This document shows, piece after piece, positions 1 to 11,619 of a stretch of 64,000 bases of DNA. This DNA comes from Piper betle (lineage: Eukaryota > Streptophyta > Magnoliopsida > Piperales > Piperaceae): assembly GCA_033002965.1 (NCBI GenBank), contig JAURVB010012961.1, positions 59,663-123,662 of the forward strand, written 5' to 3'. A model generated the notes under the pieces. It searched no databases. It was not told where the DNA came from and saw nothing but the letters and a program-made list of their open reading frames with translations. The translations under genes and the position numbers were made by a program. Each line of letters opens with the position of its first letter. Position 1 is the stretch's first letter.

Positions 1-158
1 AAATGAAATCCATTGAAGCAAATGCCATAACTAAATGACACGTATCAGGAATTCACAGAGACATGTTAAACACGTACATTAATCTGTGAACTAAATTTGG
101 GATTTTTTTAAAAAAAGTTGGAATATAAGCAAAATCTGAGAAAACAATGAACTACCAC

Positions 159-2768
159 ATTGCTAGTAACATGGTGAAAGATGATAGACCTTTGATGTTT
201 TCAGGGTTGAGGAAATTTGTCCACTGACCAAAGACCAATGCATAAGAAAGATTTTTAAGAATGGAGACTTCTCAAGTGATGGAAAAACTTTATATCACCA
301 AGTACTTGACCAGCTAACGATTAAAACAAGATACCATTTGTGCAACTGGCATCCACATGAAGAGTTGTGTTGCAGTCCAACCAGATGTAGAGTTGACAAA
401 TTTGACACCATTTTCGGGGAGTTGTCCACTGCGTGCCTGCACGCCGCAGCTAGTGCTTAGTTGAGAGTTCCAGTCGTTCAGTCTGCAAAATCCAAGTCCA
501 TTTCACAGTGTAACAGACAAAATTTTAAAAATCACCCATGGTGATACATTGATAAGGTGCTTAACTAACCATGTATGCCACTAGAACAAGGCTTAGATAA
601 CTGGAAGCAAATTTGGGACTTTTAACATGAAAAAAAATGAAGCATGTGAGCTTGGAAGCTTGATTAATACAGGGACTATTAGCCTTTACGAGTTGTGCTG
701 CAAAAAAACCTGACACTCAGACGTACACTTTTTGAAAACAAGAGAATATCCTAATGTTCTGATAATGAAACGTTAACACCATAAGGGGAGAAGATATCAA
801 AATATTATTTCTGAGTTTATTACGCAAAAAAACTTACTGTAAAAAACCCCCAAATGACCATGATTCAATTAAAAATTTTCCAGCAAAGTGTGCACAATTT
901 TGGAAGACAGTCAAGATGAGACAATATGGAGGACAAAGACTCTACTTATTGACACAAAAAGCACAATACAGTCCCTCATAACATGTACGAAGTATGTGAA
1001 ATACAAAGGTAATTGGCTTACCAAATAAACAGCCAGGATTGCCATGGTAAAAGAGATGATTCCAGGGAGAATGCTTTGTGGGATAATAGGAACAAAAGTA
1101 GACCACATAACCTATAGTACATCAGATGAACAAAATTTAAAAAAAGAAAGAAAAGAAAGAAAGCACAAATTCAGACCATTGATCAACAAAGGCAAAAATT
1201 TACAAAACACACGAACCTGAGGCAAAACAGAGAGACCACCAACAGTAATAAAATCTTCCCAAAGCTGCCATGCTGTAGGATTAAGCCAATTGAAATAGTT
1301 CAACACGTTAAGCAAAAGACCACACATCACCACAATTGACGTGATAACAAAAAAATGAAGAGGCATGGCTCCGGCCAACGCAAGCTGCAAGATCATGGTA
1401 TAAGTAGATATCACCCCCAAAGTCTGCACAACAATCGCCTCCGTTTCCCTCTTCTTCGCAAAATACGAAAGCAGGGACAGATTGCCGAGCAAACCTGTGA
1501 GCATACCCTACAGCAACACATACACAGGACCATGGTTTACAATTCCTTGAAATTACTGAGAATTTATCCCAAAATCCAATATCTCCAACTTGCCATCATG
1601 GCACAATGAATTTCCCAATATTTCCTTAGTTTTATAGGTCGGAGAAATAGGATAGTTGTCAATACCAATAACAAAACTTATAATAAGGTTTCCAAGAGAT
1701 CTGAGAAAGTTTTAAACATAATGTCAAGGAATCACTGTAAACTCATCAAGAAAAAAAACACCAAAGTATCATCAAGGAAAGTAAAATTTTAGGATAGTTG
1801 TCAATAACAATAACAAAACTCTTAATAAGGTCTCCAAGAGATCTGAGAAAGTTTTAAACATAATGTCAAGGAATTACTGTAAACTCATCAAGAAAAAAAA
1901 CACCAAAGTATCGACAAGGAAAGTAAAATTTTTTAGTAAAAAGATAAATCCATTAGTTTTAGTAAAATTGTACATATAAATGTTAAACTTATCCATGAAC
2001 ACATGTTAACTTCTATCCATGCAAGTTCTCACAAAATATGTTTAATGTTGTTCTTTCTGATGCCAACTTAATACACTTACTTAGAGTCTAATTTCCGTGT
2101 GTCATCTTCTCTAAAATTAAGTGAAACAAACATGGTAATCTCCCATAAAAAAAATGATACGAACAACGCAAAGAGATTAATCTCCCATATCTAAACTACA
2201 CGAACAGTTTAAACGGAATCAAAATCCAACATTAAAAACCTTGCACATGACTAAATCAAAATCACCGAAAAGAGAAGCAGAACAGGAAGAACAGTTACAA
2301 GCCAAGGGACGGCGAGGAGAGCAGCCTTGTTCCCTGCCATGAGATTGCGAGCGTTAAGCACAATCTGAGGTAGCTGCAGCAACAGAAACGGCAAGTTGGC
2401 CGCCCCGGCGAACTTGGCAGCTCACTCATTCCACTCCTCATAGCTTCCAACCCTCTCCAACTCCCCCGGCTCTCCCACCACCTGGCACAACAACCAGTAA
2501 TCCCCAATCTAGAAACAAAACGGGATTCGACCAATCGGATAATTTATACTACCTCGCGGGAAGCAAGCGCAACAATGGCGGGAAGTCGACGTCGGCGTTG
2601 GCGGGTGGAGCCGACCCGAGTGTCGAAGGAGGTGAGAGTACCGGAAGTGTGACGAATGTGGAAGGAGCGGGGCGGGCAAGGGAGGAGACGACGGAGGAGG
2701 GACGTGCCAGAGGGAGAGATGGTGCTGGTGGTGGTGGAGATGGCGAAGGGAGCGGCGGCGACGGCCAT
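159..2768 (-). CDS. MEX1: MEX1-like chloroplast maltose exporter, 5' part, with in-frame stop
   Basis: MEX1 exports maltose from the plastid across the inner envelope during night-time starch breakdown. Exons on the minus strand, all phase-consistent: 2768-2553, 2508-2299, 1507-1217, 1111-1022, 436-335, 223-159; the last exons lie beyond the left edge. Exon 1 encodes a Ser/Thr/Arg-rich transit peptide starting MAVAAAPF (an in-frame ATG also lies at 2810). Later exons carry family blocks such as KFAGAANLPFLLLQLPQ, LGNLSLLSYFAKKRE, WEDFITVGGLSVLPQ, SGWTAT and LFMWMPVAQM, which form hydrophobic membrane segments. Oddities: codon 29 of exon 2 is TGA (2422-2424), where the family has a sense codon just before AKFAGAAN, and the intron between exons 1 and 2 would be only 44 bp. 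The identity is clear; whether the locus makes a full protein is doubtful. It may be a recent pseudogene or null allele, or an upstream misread may be involved. Confidence 0.82.
1650..1933. repeat. Two-copy tandem repeat, 142-bp unit, in MEX1-like intron
   Basis: The segment starting GGATAGTTGTCAATA at 1650 recurs at 1792 with only scattered differences and runs to about 1933. It lies inside the intron 1508-2298 of the MEX1-like gene and has no visible coding content. Near-identity of the copies suggests a recent local duplication. Confidence 0.85.
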
Positions 2769-2838
2769 GGCCACGGCCGTGGGAGGTGAACTCGGCGGGT
2801 CACGACTCACACCCGACTCACCACCCCCTGAGATGGGT

Positions 2839-2848
2839 TAATATATAC
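2839..2848 (-). promoter_or_regulatory. Candidate TATA box of the MEX1-like gene
   Basis: The minus strand reads TATATATTAA about 75 bases upstream of the MEX1-like start codon at 2768, a normal distance for a plant TATA box with a short 5' UTR. Inferred from position and sequence only. Confidence 0.35.
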
Positions 2849-2849
2849 T

Positions 2850-3558
2850 CTTCTACGAATCCGGGGATGCAACGCCTATGGGTTAATAATAGATTCGGTG
2901 GGGCCCATCGGGAGCGACTTTTTACAGTCAACGGTTAACCACCTCCGGTGTTGTGGCCTTTGACAAACACAAAAGGTTACCGTGTTAAAAATAAATAAAT
3001 AAATATAAACACACCCCCACTCTAATTTTAGAATTTTTCTTACCTTCAAAAAAAATATATTCAAGATCTCCGTATATGTTAAAGGAAGACTTTCTTGTGC
3101 TAATTAAAGCGGTGCCGGCTCCATTCGGTGAAAATAGGCTTCTTGTCAGATTTTCATACCCTAAATTCAATAGAAAACACTTTACAGGAATCGATTTAAC
3201 TATTTTATTAATGACAGATACTCAATGAATAATGTAATAAGATGGAATATAATAATTAGATATTCCATAAATAAATAATTTATTTATTAAACCTATAATA
3301 ATTTGAGCGTGTCTGGGAACATAGCTAAGGACACACAGGTGAAATATTTTTGAGGGACATGCTTCACTGGACTAGGCTTGGGAATTGTGGATGAACGCAT
3401 GAAGATCAGCATTGCTGCAACTTTATTTGAACGTGATGACTGCTTGGGTAAGTTAAGATATTTTAACTTCCACTGGCTACTATAAAAAATCATCGAGATC
3501 GTTAATTTCATCAGCTTAAAAAAGGACAATCATTTCAATTCATAAGCCATAGCCATCA
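2850..3558. other. Intergenic, no gene seen
   Basis: AT-rich sequence between the MEX1-like promoter and the outer solo LTR. The short open frames here lack family similarity, splice support or codon structure. I see nothing else in it. Confidence 0.6.
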
Positions 3559-4111
3559 TGAACTGTAACACCCCAAATCCGGTTCACACTCGTGAACCGA
3601 ATCGGCATGTTATCAGTCTCGGTTAGGTCGGCTAACCTGAACCTAACTCATACGGATCCGATCTCAGCATCTTAAGATGTAGATATGACTTGTCATGTAA
3701 AACCCACGATTCGAGTCAGGGTTTTATATTCAGAACCGGTCGGGTCGACCGTTATTTTTCGAGTTGAGTCAGTTTCAGGACACGTGTACCAAGCCGACGC
3801 CGGTCGCGTGTATGAGCTATGAGGGTCATGCGTACCCAAATATATGATGATAACGTCATGAATACAGCAGAACAGAATGAGTTATCAGATATATGAGAGT
3901 ATGCCAGTCATTTTTTTATTTTTATTTTTATATATAGTGGATCGTAGAATTAGTATTAGGCCGTTTACCGCGTTAGGACGCGTTCGGGCAGTTTGGGTGG
4001 GTTGATAGTTCTAGAGCATGTCATTATAATTTTTTTGGTGTTGTTTGATTTTACGGGATTTTTCCCGATTTTTATGAAATTTTTTAGGATTTAATACGAG
4101 TTAGTTATGAT

Positions 4112-4140
4112 ACTTGACTCGAGCCGGAGACGAGTCAAGT
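4112..4140. repeat. Inverted repeat inside LTR (CTTGACTCG...CGAGTCAAG)
   Basis: Ten-base arms ACTTGACTCG (4112-4121) and CGAGTCAAGT (4131-4140) around a 9-base spacer, just upstream of the GC-rich segment. The same structure is at about 9138-9166 in the outer solo LTR and, as TTGACTCGA/TCGAGTCAA, at 44847-44871 and the matching place of the 3' LTR. Its conservation in every copy suggests a functional or structural element of U3. Confidence 0.75.
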
Positions 4141-6033
4141 ATTATTTACGAGTTTGCCACCCATTTTCACCCCGAATTTTTCTTCCCCCGCGCCCAAACC
4201 CTCGCCGCGCCGCCCCTGTTCGCGCGCCACCGCCGCCACGGCCGGCGCCGCCTGGCCGTCGACCGACGCCGCCCAGCCCGGCCACGGCGTCGCCCTGCCG
4301 CCCCGACCAGTTCCGGCCCCCATCGGACCGCCGCGACGCGAGGAAACCGCGCCGCGACGCCGCGGCCGTGTTGCGGTCACGTTGCCGATTCCGCCGCCGG
4401 CGACCGTCGCCGCCGTGATCGAGTGGTCACCTCGACGTCTCCGACCAACCCACGACTGTCCCCGACCAGAACGGAGGCCAGCGCCGCCCATCCCGGCCGG
4501 ATCGAGTCACCCACCGCCGCCACCACTGTTTTGGCCATTTTCCGGCGAGCCGCCAACTCCGTCGACCATGTTGAGGCCATAGATGAGTCGGGCTCGCCGA
4601 GCCGGTTCCGAGGGTACCCAACACGACCCCTTTCCGACTAGTAGACGCCGCCGGCGATTGTCGCCGGGAAACCACCGGAAGCCGCCGGAAAACCGCCAGT
4701 AGCGGCCGGAAAACCGCCGGAAAAATCGGAATTTCTGGAATTCGCCAGAATTCACCGGATCTTCCGCGGGGCTCGCCCAGTGGAGCCCGATCGAGCTTCG
4801 GACGCCGATGAGCGCCGAATTTGAGCTCCGAGACGCGCGGCAGAACCGTCGCCGATCGCCGATCGCCGACGACGTGAGGTATAATTACCTCCGATCGATT
4901 TATTTAAAATTGATGATGAGTGCTAGCACAGCATGCTAGGATTGATTTATTGTAGGATTGATTTATTGATGTGATTGATAGTGATAAGTTACATGAGGTG
5001 ATTAATGACTAATTAGGGATGAAATGATAAGTTGTATGATGAGATTAAGGGAGAATGAATAATAAGTAATCTTATGAGGTAGATCGAGTTGAGCATGCTA
5101 ATCGAGTAATGTAACTTAGGAAAATATAATAAAATTAGTATGAATAGGATGAGCTAGGATTAATTAGTTTTATGATTTTCTGATTGTTATGTTGATGGAT
5201 GTTATTCATATTGTGTGATGTTTGTTGAGTTTGATGCATCATTTAGTTAGCGGGCGTTAGTATCTAGTTTTGATGTGTAGGTACGAAGTAGGAGCTCGCC
5301 GCCTAGGCGCGATGACACGCTTGGAGCTTCCACCAGGTCCGTTTAGGACTCGTCTTGTTTTACGCTTTTCTATTGTATGTTTATGTTATTATTTGCAGGA
5401 CGGGTTAAGTGGTGTTTTATTGGATCCCACTTAACTCGGGTCATTTAACCGAATATTTCCGGATTAATAACCCCTCGAGGATGAGATCCCTCGAGGATGA
5501 TTTCGAAAACAAGATCCACCACAAGTTGCCTTCGGGCCTATTATATGAATCCCTTCCCAGGCCTATATATATAGTTTTATCGAGTTTTCAGTGAGACGAG
5601 AGATGGAGAAACCGACTGCACGTACCATGCAGAGGATGCCGTGACAGTCAAAGCGGGCTCTGGATTAGTGCCAGCGGACTGTTCCATTCCCGAGGGATCC
5701 TGACAACTCCGCGTTTGAGTTCCTCACACCCGGAGAACGTGGAGGTTTACGGGTACTGTTTAGTACAGCGCATGTCCGGACTTGTGGTTCAAAGGGTACT
5801 AAAGGCGACTGCCTGAGAGTACTCGGCCTTCGTGCTCAAGGCCAGGAGAGATATGGAGGTTCGGAGAGGGCTTAGGATAAAGTTTCATGAGAAGTACTGA
5901 AAAAGAAGTGCTGAGAGTAGCACAGTACCAGCAGCAGAGCAGTAAGTTCGGGATGCTACCGGGTCTGCAGCCCAGTGGCTCCTCAGTAGTGCCCTTCAGA
6001 GTGTTCTTGAGGAAGTATATGGTTTTCTTTCAG

Positions 6034-6103
6034 ATGAGAGTTTGCTCTCATAGCCAGTTTGTTATAGTTATTTTATTTTCCGGACCAGTAACGCTTGTTA
6101 CTG
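6034..6103 (+). other. Paired hairpins in LTR leader (inner solo copy)
   Basis: Hairpin 1: ATGAGAG (6034-6040), loop TTTG, CTCTCAT (6045-6051). Hairpin 2: CAGTAAC (6086-6092), loop GCTT, GTTACTG (6097-6103), followed shortly by a T run. Both lie several hundred bases downstream of the LTR TATA-like box, so they would be in the transcript. The other LTR copies keep the pairing with changed bases. Confidence 0.7.
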
Positions 6104-6886
6104 ACGTTTTTCTTATATATATGTAGGTGATAAGCACGAGATGGATGAGCCAGCTTGGACGGAGGAGCAATGAGGTCTTGTGCACACACATGTTAGATTT
6201 CTGAATGTTTAATATTGTATTATTATGTTATTATTTTGTGAATGATATGATTAAATGTTTGAGACATGATGATATGATATGAATGAAATGTTAAGACACG
6301 ATGATAAGAATGAGAATGAATGATCAGAGTAGCGCAGCAGAAGTATGATGGGTTAAGACCCATAGTTCGATGATATGAGTATAGTATATTAGAATGTATG
6401 TGTGAATGATATTGTTGATATATGCTTATATATATTTGTATATATTATTTTGACAGGGTGGACCCTAATCGCACTTTTAGGGAGACCCTGTCTGTTTTAT
6501 TTCAGAATTTTGATCGTAACTGTATTGGTGTGTATTTTGAATTGCTTGTCATTCATGTAGTACCATGTTAGGATTTTGCGTAATTATTCATTCATGATGG
6601 ATCGTATCTTCATCTTAAGACGCCGAGATTGGATCCACATGAGTTAGGTTCGGGTTAGCCGACCTAACCGGGGCCTGTAACATGCCGGTTCGGTTCACGA
6701 GCGTGAACCGGATTTGGAGGTGCGTTACATGTCATTGTCATGGATACAATTCATAAAACCCTAACATGATACTACATGGATGACATGCAACCACATTTCA
6801 CATCATTACAATTACGGTAAAAATCCTGAAATAAAATCATCAGGGTCTCCCCTAAAAGTGCAATTATGGGCCCACCCTGTCAAAAT

Positions 6887-6908
6887 AATATATATATATA
6901 TATATATA
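6887..6908. repeat. (TA)n microsatellite
   Basis: Uninterrupted TA dinucleotides followed by an ACAC stretch, inside the outer solo LTR. Confidence 0.85.
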
Positions 6909-7203
6909 CACACACATGCATCCATGATTTCATTCACACAAAATCTAACATATTATGAATTCATTCTGAAGCTGGGGTTTCAACCCACCACGCTTCCGCT
7001 GCGCATCTCTGATCATGTTCACTTTCATATCATTGTTTCATGTCAACATTTGAATCATGTCATTCACAATATAATAACATAACAATACAATATTAAACAT
7101 TCAGAAATCTAACATGTGTGTGTGCACAAGACCTCATTGCTCCTCCGTCCAAGCTGGCTCCTCCAACTCGTGATTATTACCTACATATAGTATAAAAACA
7201 CGT

Positions 7204-7274
7204 CAGTAACAAGTGTTACTGGTCCGGAAAATAAAATAACTATAACAAGCTGGCTATGAGAGCAAACTCTCATA
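7204..7274 (-). other. Paired hairpins in LTR leader (outer solo copy)
   Basis: On the minus strand hairpin 1 is TATGAGAG/CTCTCATA (7255-7274, loop TTTG) and hairpin 2 is CAGTAAC/GTTACTG (7204-7221, loop ACTT). Same place and order as in the inner solo LTR and the intact element. Confidence 0.7.
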
Positions 7275-9574
7275 TGAAAGAAAACCATATACTTCCTCAA
7301 GAACACTCTGAAGGGCACTACTGAGGAGCCACTGGGCTGCAGACCCGGTAGCATCCCGAACTTACTGATCTGCTGCTGGTACTGTGCCGCTCTCGGCACT
7401 TCTTTTTCAGTACTTCTCGTGAAACTTTATCCTAAGCCCTCTCCTTACCTCCATATTTCTCCTGGCCTTGAGCACGAAGGCCGAGTACTCTCAGGCAGTC
7501 GCCTTTAGTACCCTTTGAACCACAAGTCCGGACATGCGCTGTACTAAACAGTACCCGTAAACCTCCACGTTCTCCGGGTGTGAGGAACTCAAACGCGGAG
7601 TTGTCAGGATCCCTCGGGAATGGAACAGTCCGCTGGCACTAATCCAGAGCCCGCTTTGACTGTCACGGCATCCTCTGCATGGTACGTGCAGTCGATTTCT
7701 CCATCTCTCGTCTCACTGAAAACGCGAAAACTACATATATATAGGGCTGGGTAGGGATTTATATAATAGGCCCGAAGGCAACTTGTGGTGGATCTTGTTT
7801 TCGAAATCATCCTCGAGGGATCTCATCCTCGAGGGGTTATTAATCCGGAAAATATTCGGTTAAATGGCCCGAGTTAAGTGGGATCCGATAAAATGCCACT
7901 TAACCCGTCCTGCAGACAATAAATCAAACATACAATAGAAAAGATTAAAACAGAGACGAGTCCTAAACGGACCTGGTAGAAGCTCCAAGCGTGTCATCGC
8001 GCCTAGGCGGCGAGCTCCTACTCCGTACCTACACATCAAAACTAAATACTAACGCCCGCTAACTAAATGATGCATCAAACACAATGAACATCAATCACAA
8101 TTCAATCATCAACATCCAGCACACTCAAATAATCATAAATTGTAAATAATTCTAACTCATCCTATTCATACCAATTTTATTGTGTTTTTCAAAGTTACGT
8201 CCTGATCACTTATCATGCTCAGACTCACTACCTCATTAGATCGCTGAACCTTCATTCACACTTAATCTCATTATGTAACTTATCATTTCATCCCTAATTA
8301 GTCATTAATCACATCATGTAACTTATCACTATCAATCACATCAATAAATCAACCCTAGCATGTTGTGCTAACAATCATCAGACTTTAACTTATAAATTCG
8401 GAGGTAATTATATACCTCATGTCGTCGGCAATCAGCGACGACTAGGGTTCCGTCGCACGTCTCGAAGCTCAAATTCGGCGCTCATCGGCGTCCGAAGCTC
8501 GATCGGGCTCGACTGGGTGAGCCCCGCGGAAGATCCGGTGAATTCCAGTAAATTCCGGAAATTCTGGTTTTCCGGTGGTTTTCCTGCAGCTGCTGGCGGT
8601 TTTTCGACGGCTTCCTGTGGTTTTCCGGCGACAATCGCCGGCGGCGTCATCGCCGGCGGCGTCTACTGGTCGGAAAGGGGTCGTGTTGGGTACCCTCGGA
8701 ACCGGCTCGGCGAGCCCGACTCATCTACGAGGTCGACGCGGCCAACGGAGGTGGCGGCTCGCCGGAAAATGGCTAAAACAGGGCCGGCGGCGATGGGTCG
8801 CTAGATCCGGCCGGCCCGGGCGGCGATGGCCTCCGCTCCGGTCGGGGAAGGTCGCTAGGGGGTCGAAGACGTCGAGGCGACTACTCGATCGCGCGGCGGT
8901 CGCGCAATCGGTGACACGACCGAAACGTGCTGCGGCGCTAGGCAAGGCGATTCCGGCGTCGCGGCGGCCTGGCAGCGGCCGGGGCTGGTCGGGGTGGCAA
9001 GGCGACGCCGTGGCGGGGCTAGGCAAGGTCGATCGGCGACCGGGCGGCGGCAGCGACGCGCAGTGGCGGCGTCGCGGTAAGGGCTGGGGAAGAAGGTATG
9101 GGGGAGAAAAAGACTCAATGGCAAACTCGTAAATATTACTTGACTCGTCTCCGACTCGAGTCAAGTATAATAACTAAGTCGTATTAAATCCTAAAAAAAT
9201 TCATAAAAATCGGGAAAAATCCCGTAAAATCAAACAAATACCAAACATCGTAATGATATGCACTAGAACTATCAACCCACCCAAAATGCCCGTAACGCGA
9301 TAAATGGCCTAAAACTAATTCTACGATCCATTATATATAAAAATAATAAAAAAATGACTGGCATACTCTCATATATCTGATAACTCATTTTGTTTTGTTG
9401 TGTTCATGACGTTTTCATCATATACTTGGGTACGCATGACCTCATAGCTCATACACGCGACTGGCATCGGCTCGGTACACGTGTCCTGAAACTGACTCAA
9501 CTCGAAAAAATAACGGTCAACCCGACCAGTTCTGAATATAAAACCCTAACTCGAATCGTGGGTTTTACATGAAC

Positions 9575-10959
9575 TCTAGCTCAAGAGCACAGTTAGTTTA
9601 TTCCATACGAAATTTACAGATATGCAAGCTGATGAACTAGTACAGTCATGCATCTGCTAACCAACTAGATGCATGCATTTAACTCCAGAAAATAGATGCA
9701 ACAACCAATCAATCCAGGGTTGAGTTCAAGATTGCCGCCCTCTTCTTCATCAGCAGAGAGGATGATGTTTAAATTGCCTGTGAATAAGTTTCTCCCATTC
9801 TCAGTTTGAAAAAAAAATACTCACATTCTCAGTTTGGAAAAAAATAGTTTCTCCATTCCATCATTAGTAATTTTTCAAAGTCGTCAAGAAAAGAGATACA
9901 GTTCCTCTTAGCATGTTCCCGTAACAAGCAAATAAAATAATTTTGGAATTAGTAGCCGAGGAACAAATATCAACTACAATATAGATACGAGAGTAGAGGA
10001 GTGAGATCCCAAAATGCGAAATGCGATATTAAAATTTGTAAAAAAAATTTATTAATTTAACTATTATCATATTACGGAAGGAGATTTCAAAAGCATACGC
10101 CAAAACTACTCAACGGTCAACTAAAATCATACATACATATATAATTATATATATATTCTGTCAGAACACACAATGATACTATATACAGCTAAGACAACTT
10201 AACGGAGCATACAATGTATTATAAACATACACATGTACTGGAATCTAATTGATGATAATATGCCTACATCATACATATACATATACTGAATCTAGTCAAT
10301 GGTAACATGTTTACATCATATATAATCATACACATATATACCAAATTTTAGTCGACAATAAAATGTTTGCATTATACTTAATGACTTTATTAAACCTTAT
10401 CATAAATGGAAGAAAATAAAATCATAATCTACATGTGATACATATATGGAAATTAGGAAGTAGGCAGAAGGAAGAAAAAGGAAATAGAGATACTATGAAC
10501 TATCTCTTTTATCGTATGCTTACAACTTATGCCTTTTTATAGAGGTTAAAGACAAGACGATGATATAACAAAAAGACAATAAATAAAGACAATTAATAAC
10601 AAAATATGAAAAAAATAATAAATAGAATAACTAATAAAGAAATACAAAAAGATAATAAATAATATTTATTAGAAACAATCCAAAAATATTATTAAATGAA
10701 ATTAATTTAATAATATTTAAGATTTGTTCCAAGATAAATTAACTTATTATTTTCGGGCTTTTACATAATTTGTTTTATTACAATTATAAAAAATGGCAAT
10801 GCTCATAAAATTATATTTGATAGGGAAAGGGTGAGGGGTGAAAACGAAAGGCTGGATTTTTTTCCTTAAAATTTTGTGAAACTTTCTAAAACAATCTCTA
10901 TGACTTTACATTTTGTCAACCTGTTGCCAAACATCTTTTTAGTAGTTATCATTAAACCA
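9575..10959. other. AT-rich intergenic, no gene seen
   Basis: No supportable coding frame. It holds a short local duplication around 9790-9850 (CTCAGTTTG followed by A runs, twice) and repeated CATACATATAC-type tracts at 10120-10360. Confidence 0.6.
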
Positions 10960-11615
10960 TAGTTATAAAAATTGGAATTAGTCGTTGAATAAGATTGGAA
11001 GGGACTCGTTGAATCAAACTGATTCATCAACAATCAGCTATGAATTGGTTTAATTGAATTAGTTAAAATTAGTTTGATTATTAATTATAAAATTTATTAT
11101 TTCAATTTTAGATGTGTATTATATTTTATAATATTTTTTAGATTTTTTGAATTATTTAGAGTTTTTTTACTCTAATCATAGTCGAATTAACTTTTAATTA
11201 TAAAAATACCACCAATGCTTTTCTTTCCCCCTGGCCCTTCTATTCCCCTCAGTCCTCACGCCGCCTCCTTCTCTATCGCCCCTGCCCAATCCGCCCCCCA
11301 CCGATGGCCCTGCCCTATCGTGCCCCCCCACCTCCCCCACTCCCCCCCCAACCCCACCACATCATCACCCTCTTTTTCCTGTCTCCCTTGTTCGCCCTCA
11401 CCTGAGCCCGCCCGCCTTCTCCAACCGTTGCCACCCACCGCCGTGCCCACCCCCTGCTGGCCCGCCCCACCAACGCCCTCGCCCAGTCTCCCTCCCCTTG
11501 TCGTGAATTGGCCGATTCTTGCTGTGTCGAGAATCGGCCTGAATCAGCCAATTCTTGGTCCGATTTTACACCTAACTAAGTCGGCCTTATTTTGAATCAG
11601 TTTTTCACCTAGTCG
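10960..11615 (+). mobile_element. GATTC-rich dispersed repeat, copy A (right end truncated)
   Basis: A mosaic with an AT-rich arm containing TGGAATTAG/GATTC-like words (10960-11210), a C-rich middle (11215-11500) and an arm with AATCGGCC-type words ending near CAGTTTTTCACC (about 11607). The same three-part structure is found on the opposite strand at 28788-29632, with shared phrases such as CCTCCCCTTGTCGTGAATTGGCCG. The proline-rich frame over the middle is base composition, not a gene. Confidence 0.6.
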
Positions 11616-11619
11616 ACAA

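Larger units (their letters stand above)
3696..6729 (+). mobile_element. Inner solo LTR inserted in the outer solo LTR
   Basis: The LTR starts TGTAAAACCCACG at 3696 and ends GCGTTACA at 6729, 3,034 bp. Flanking 5-mers are TGTCA at 3691-3695 and TGTCA at 6730-6734, so the insertion site and solo-LTR state are well defined. The target was an LTR of the same family in opposite orientation. Internal layout: AT-rich start, GC-rich segment at about 4160-4880, AT-rich middle, conserved block around 5280-5350, TATA-like CCTATATATATAG near 5563, transcribed leader with two hairpins (6034-6051 and 6086-6103), TG...CA ends. Confidence 0.92.
3564..9569 (-). mobile_element. Outer solo LTR (minus orientation), split by an inner solo LTR
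   Basis: Reading the minus strand, an LTR starts TGTAAAACCCACG at 9569 and ends GTTACA at 3564. It is interrupted by the plus-oriented solo LTR 3696-6729, so its two parts are 6735-9569 and 3564-3695 (about 2.97 kb in all). The flanking 5-mers match: TGAAC at 3559-3563 and TGAAC at 9570-9574. This is a target-site duplication that marks a solo LTR left by LTR-LTR recombination. It is the same family as the intact element at 44441-52197: same termini, GC-rich middle, conserved block with the motif GCCGCCTAGGCGC, and the same hairpins. No internal retrotransposon sequence remains. Confidence 0.9.

Noticed and set aside
4107..4641. Long Arg/Pro/Ala-rich open frames on both strands in the LTR GC-rich segment, also at 44667-45569 and 49566-50251
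   Set aside because: They arise from CCG-rich composition with few stop codons in any frame, differ between LTR copies by frame-changing indels, and lack any known domain.
4911..5250. GATGAGTGCTAGCACAGCATGC-type sequence considered as a tRNA or small RNA
   Set aside because: No cloverleaf, box A or box B could be drawn; it is the AT-rich middle of the LTR and recurs in the other copies.
11215..11595. 126-aa proline-rich frame
   Set aside because: It lies over the C-rich middle of a dispersed repeat that has an inverted copy at 28788-29632 without a matching protein.
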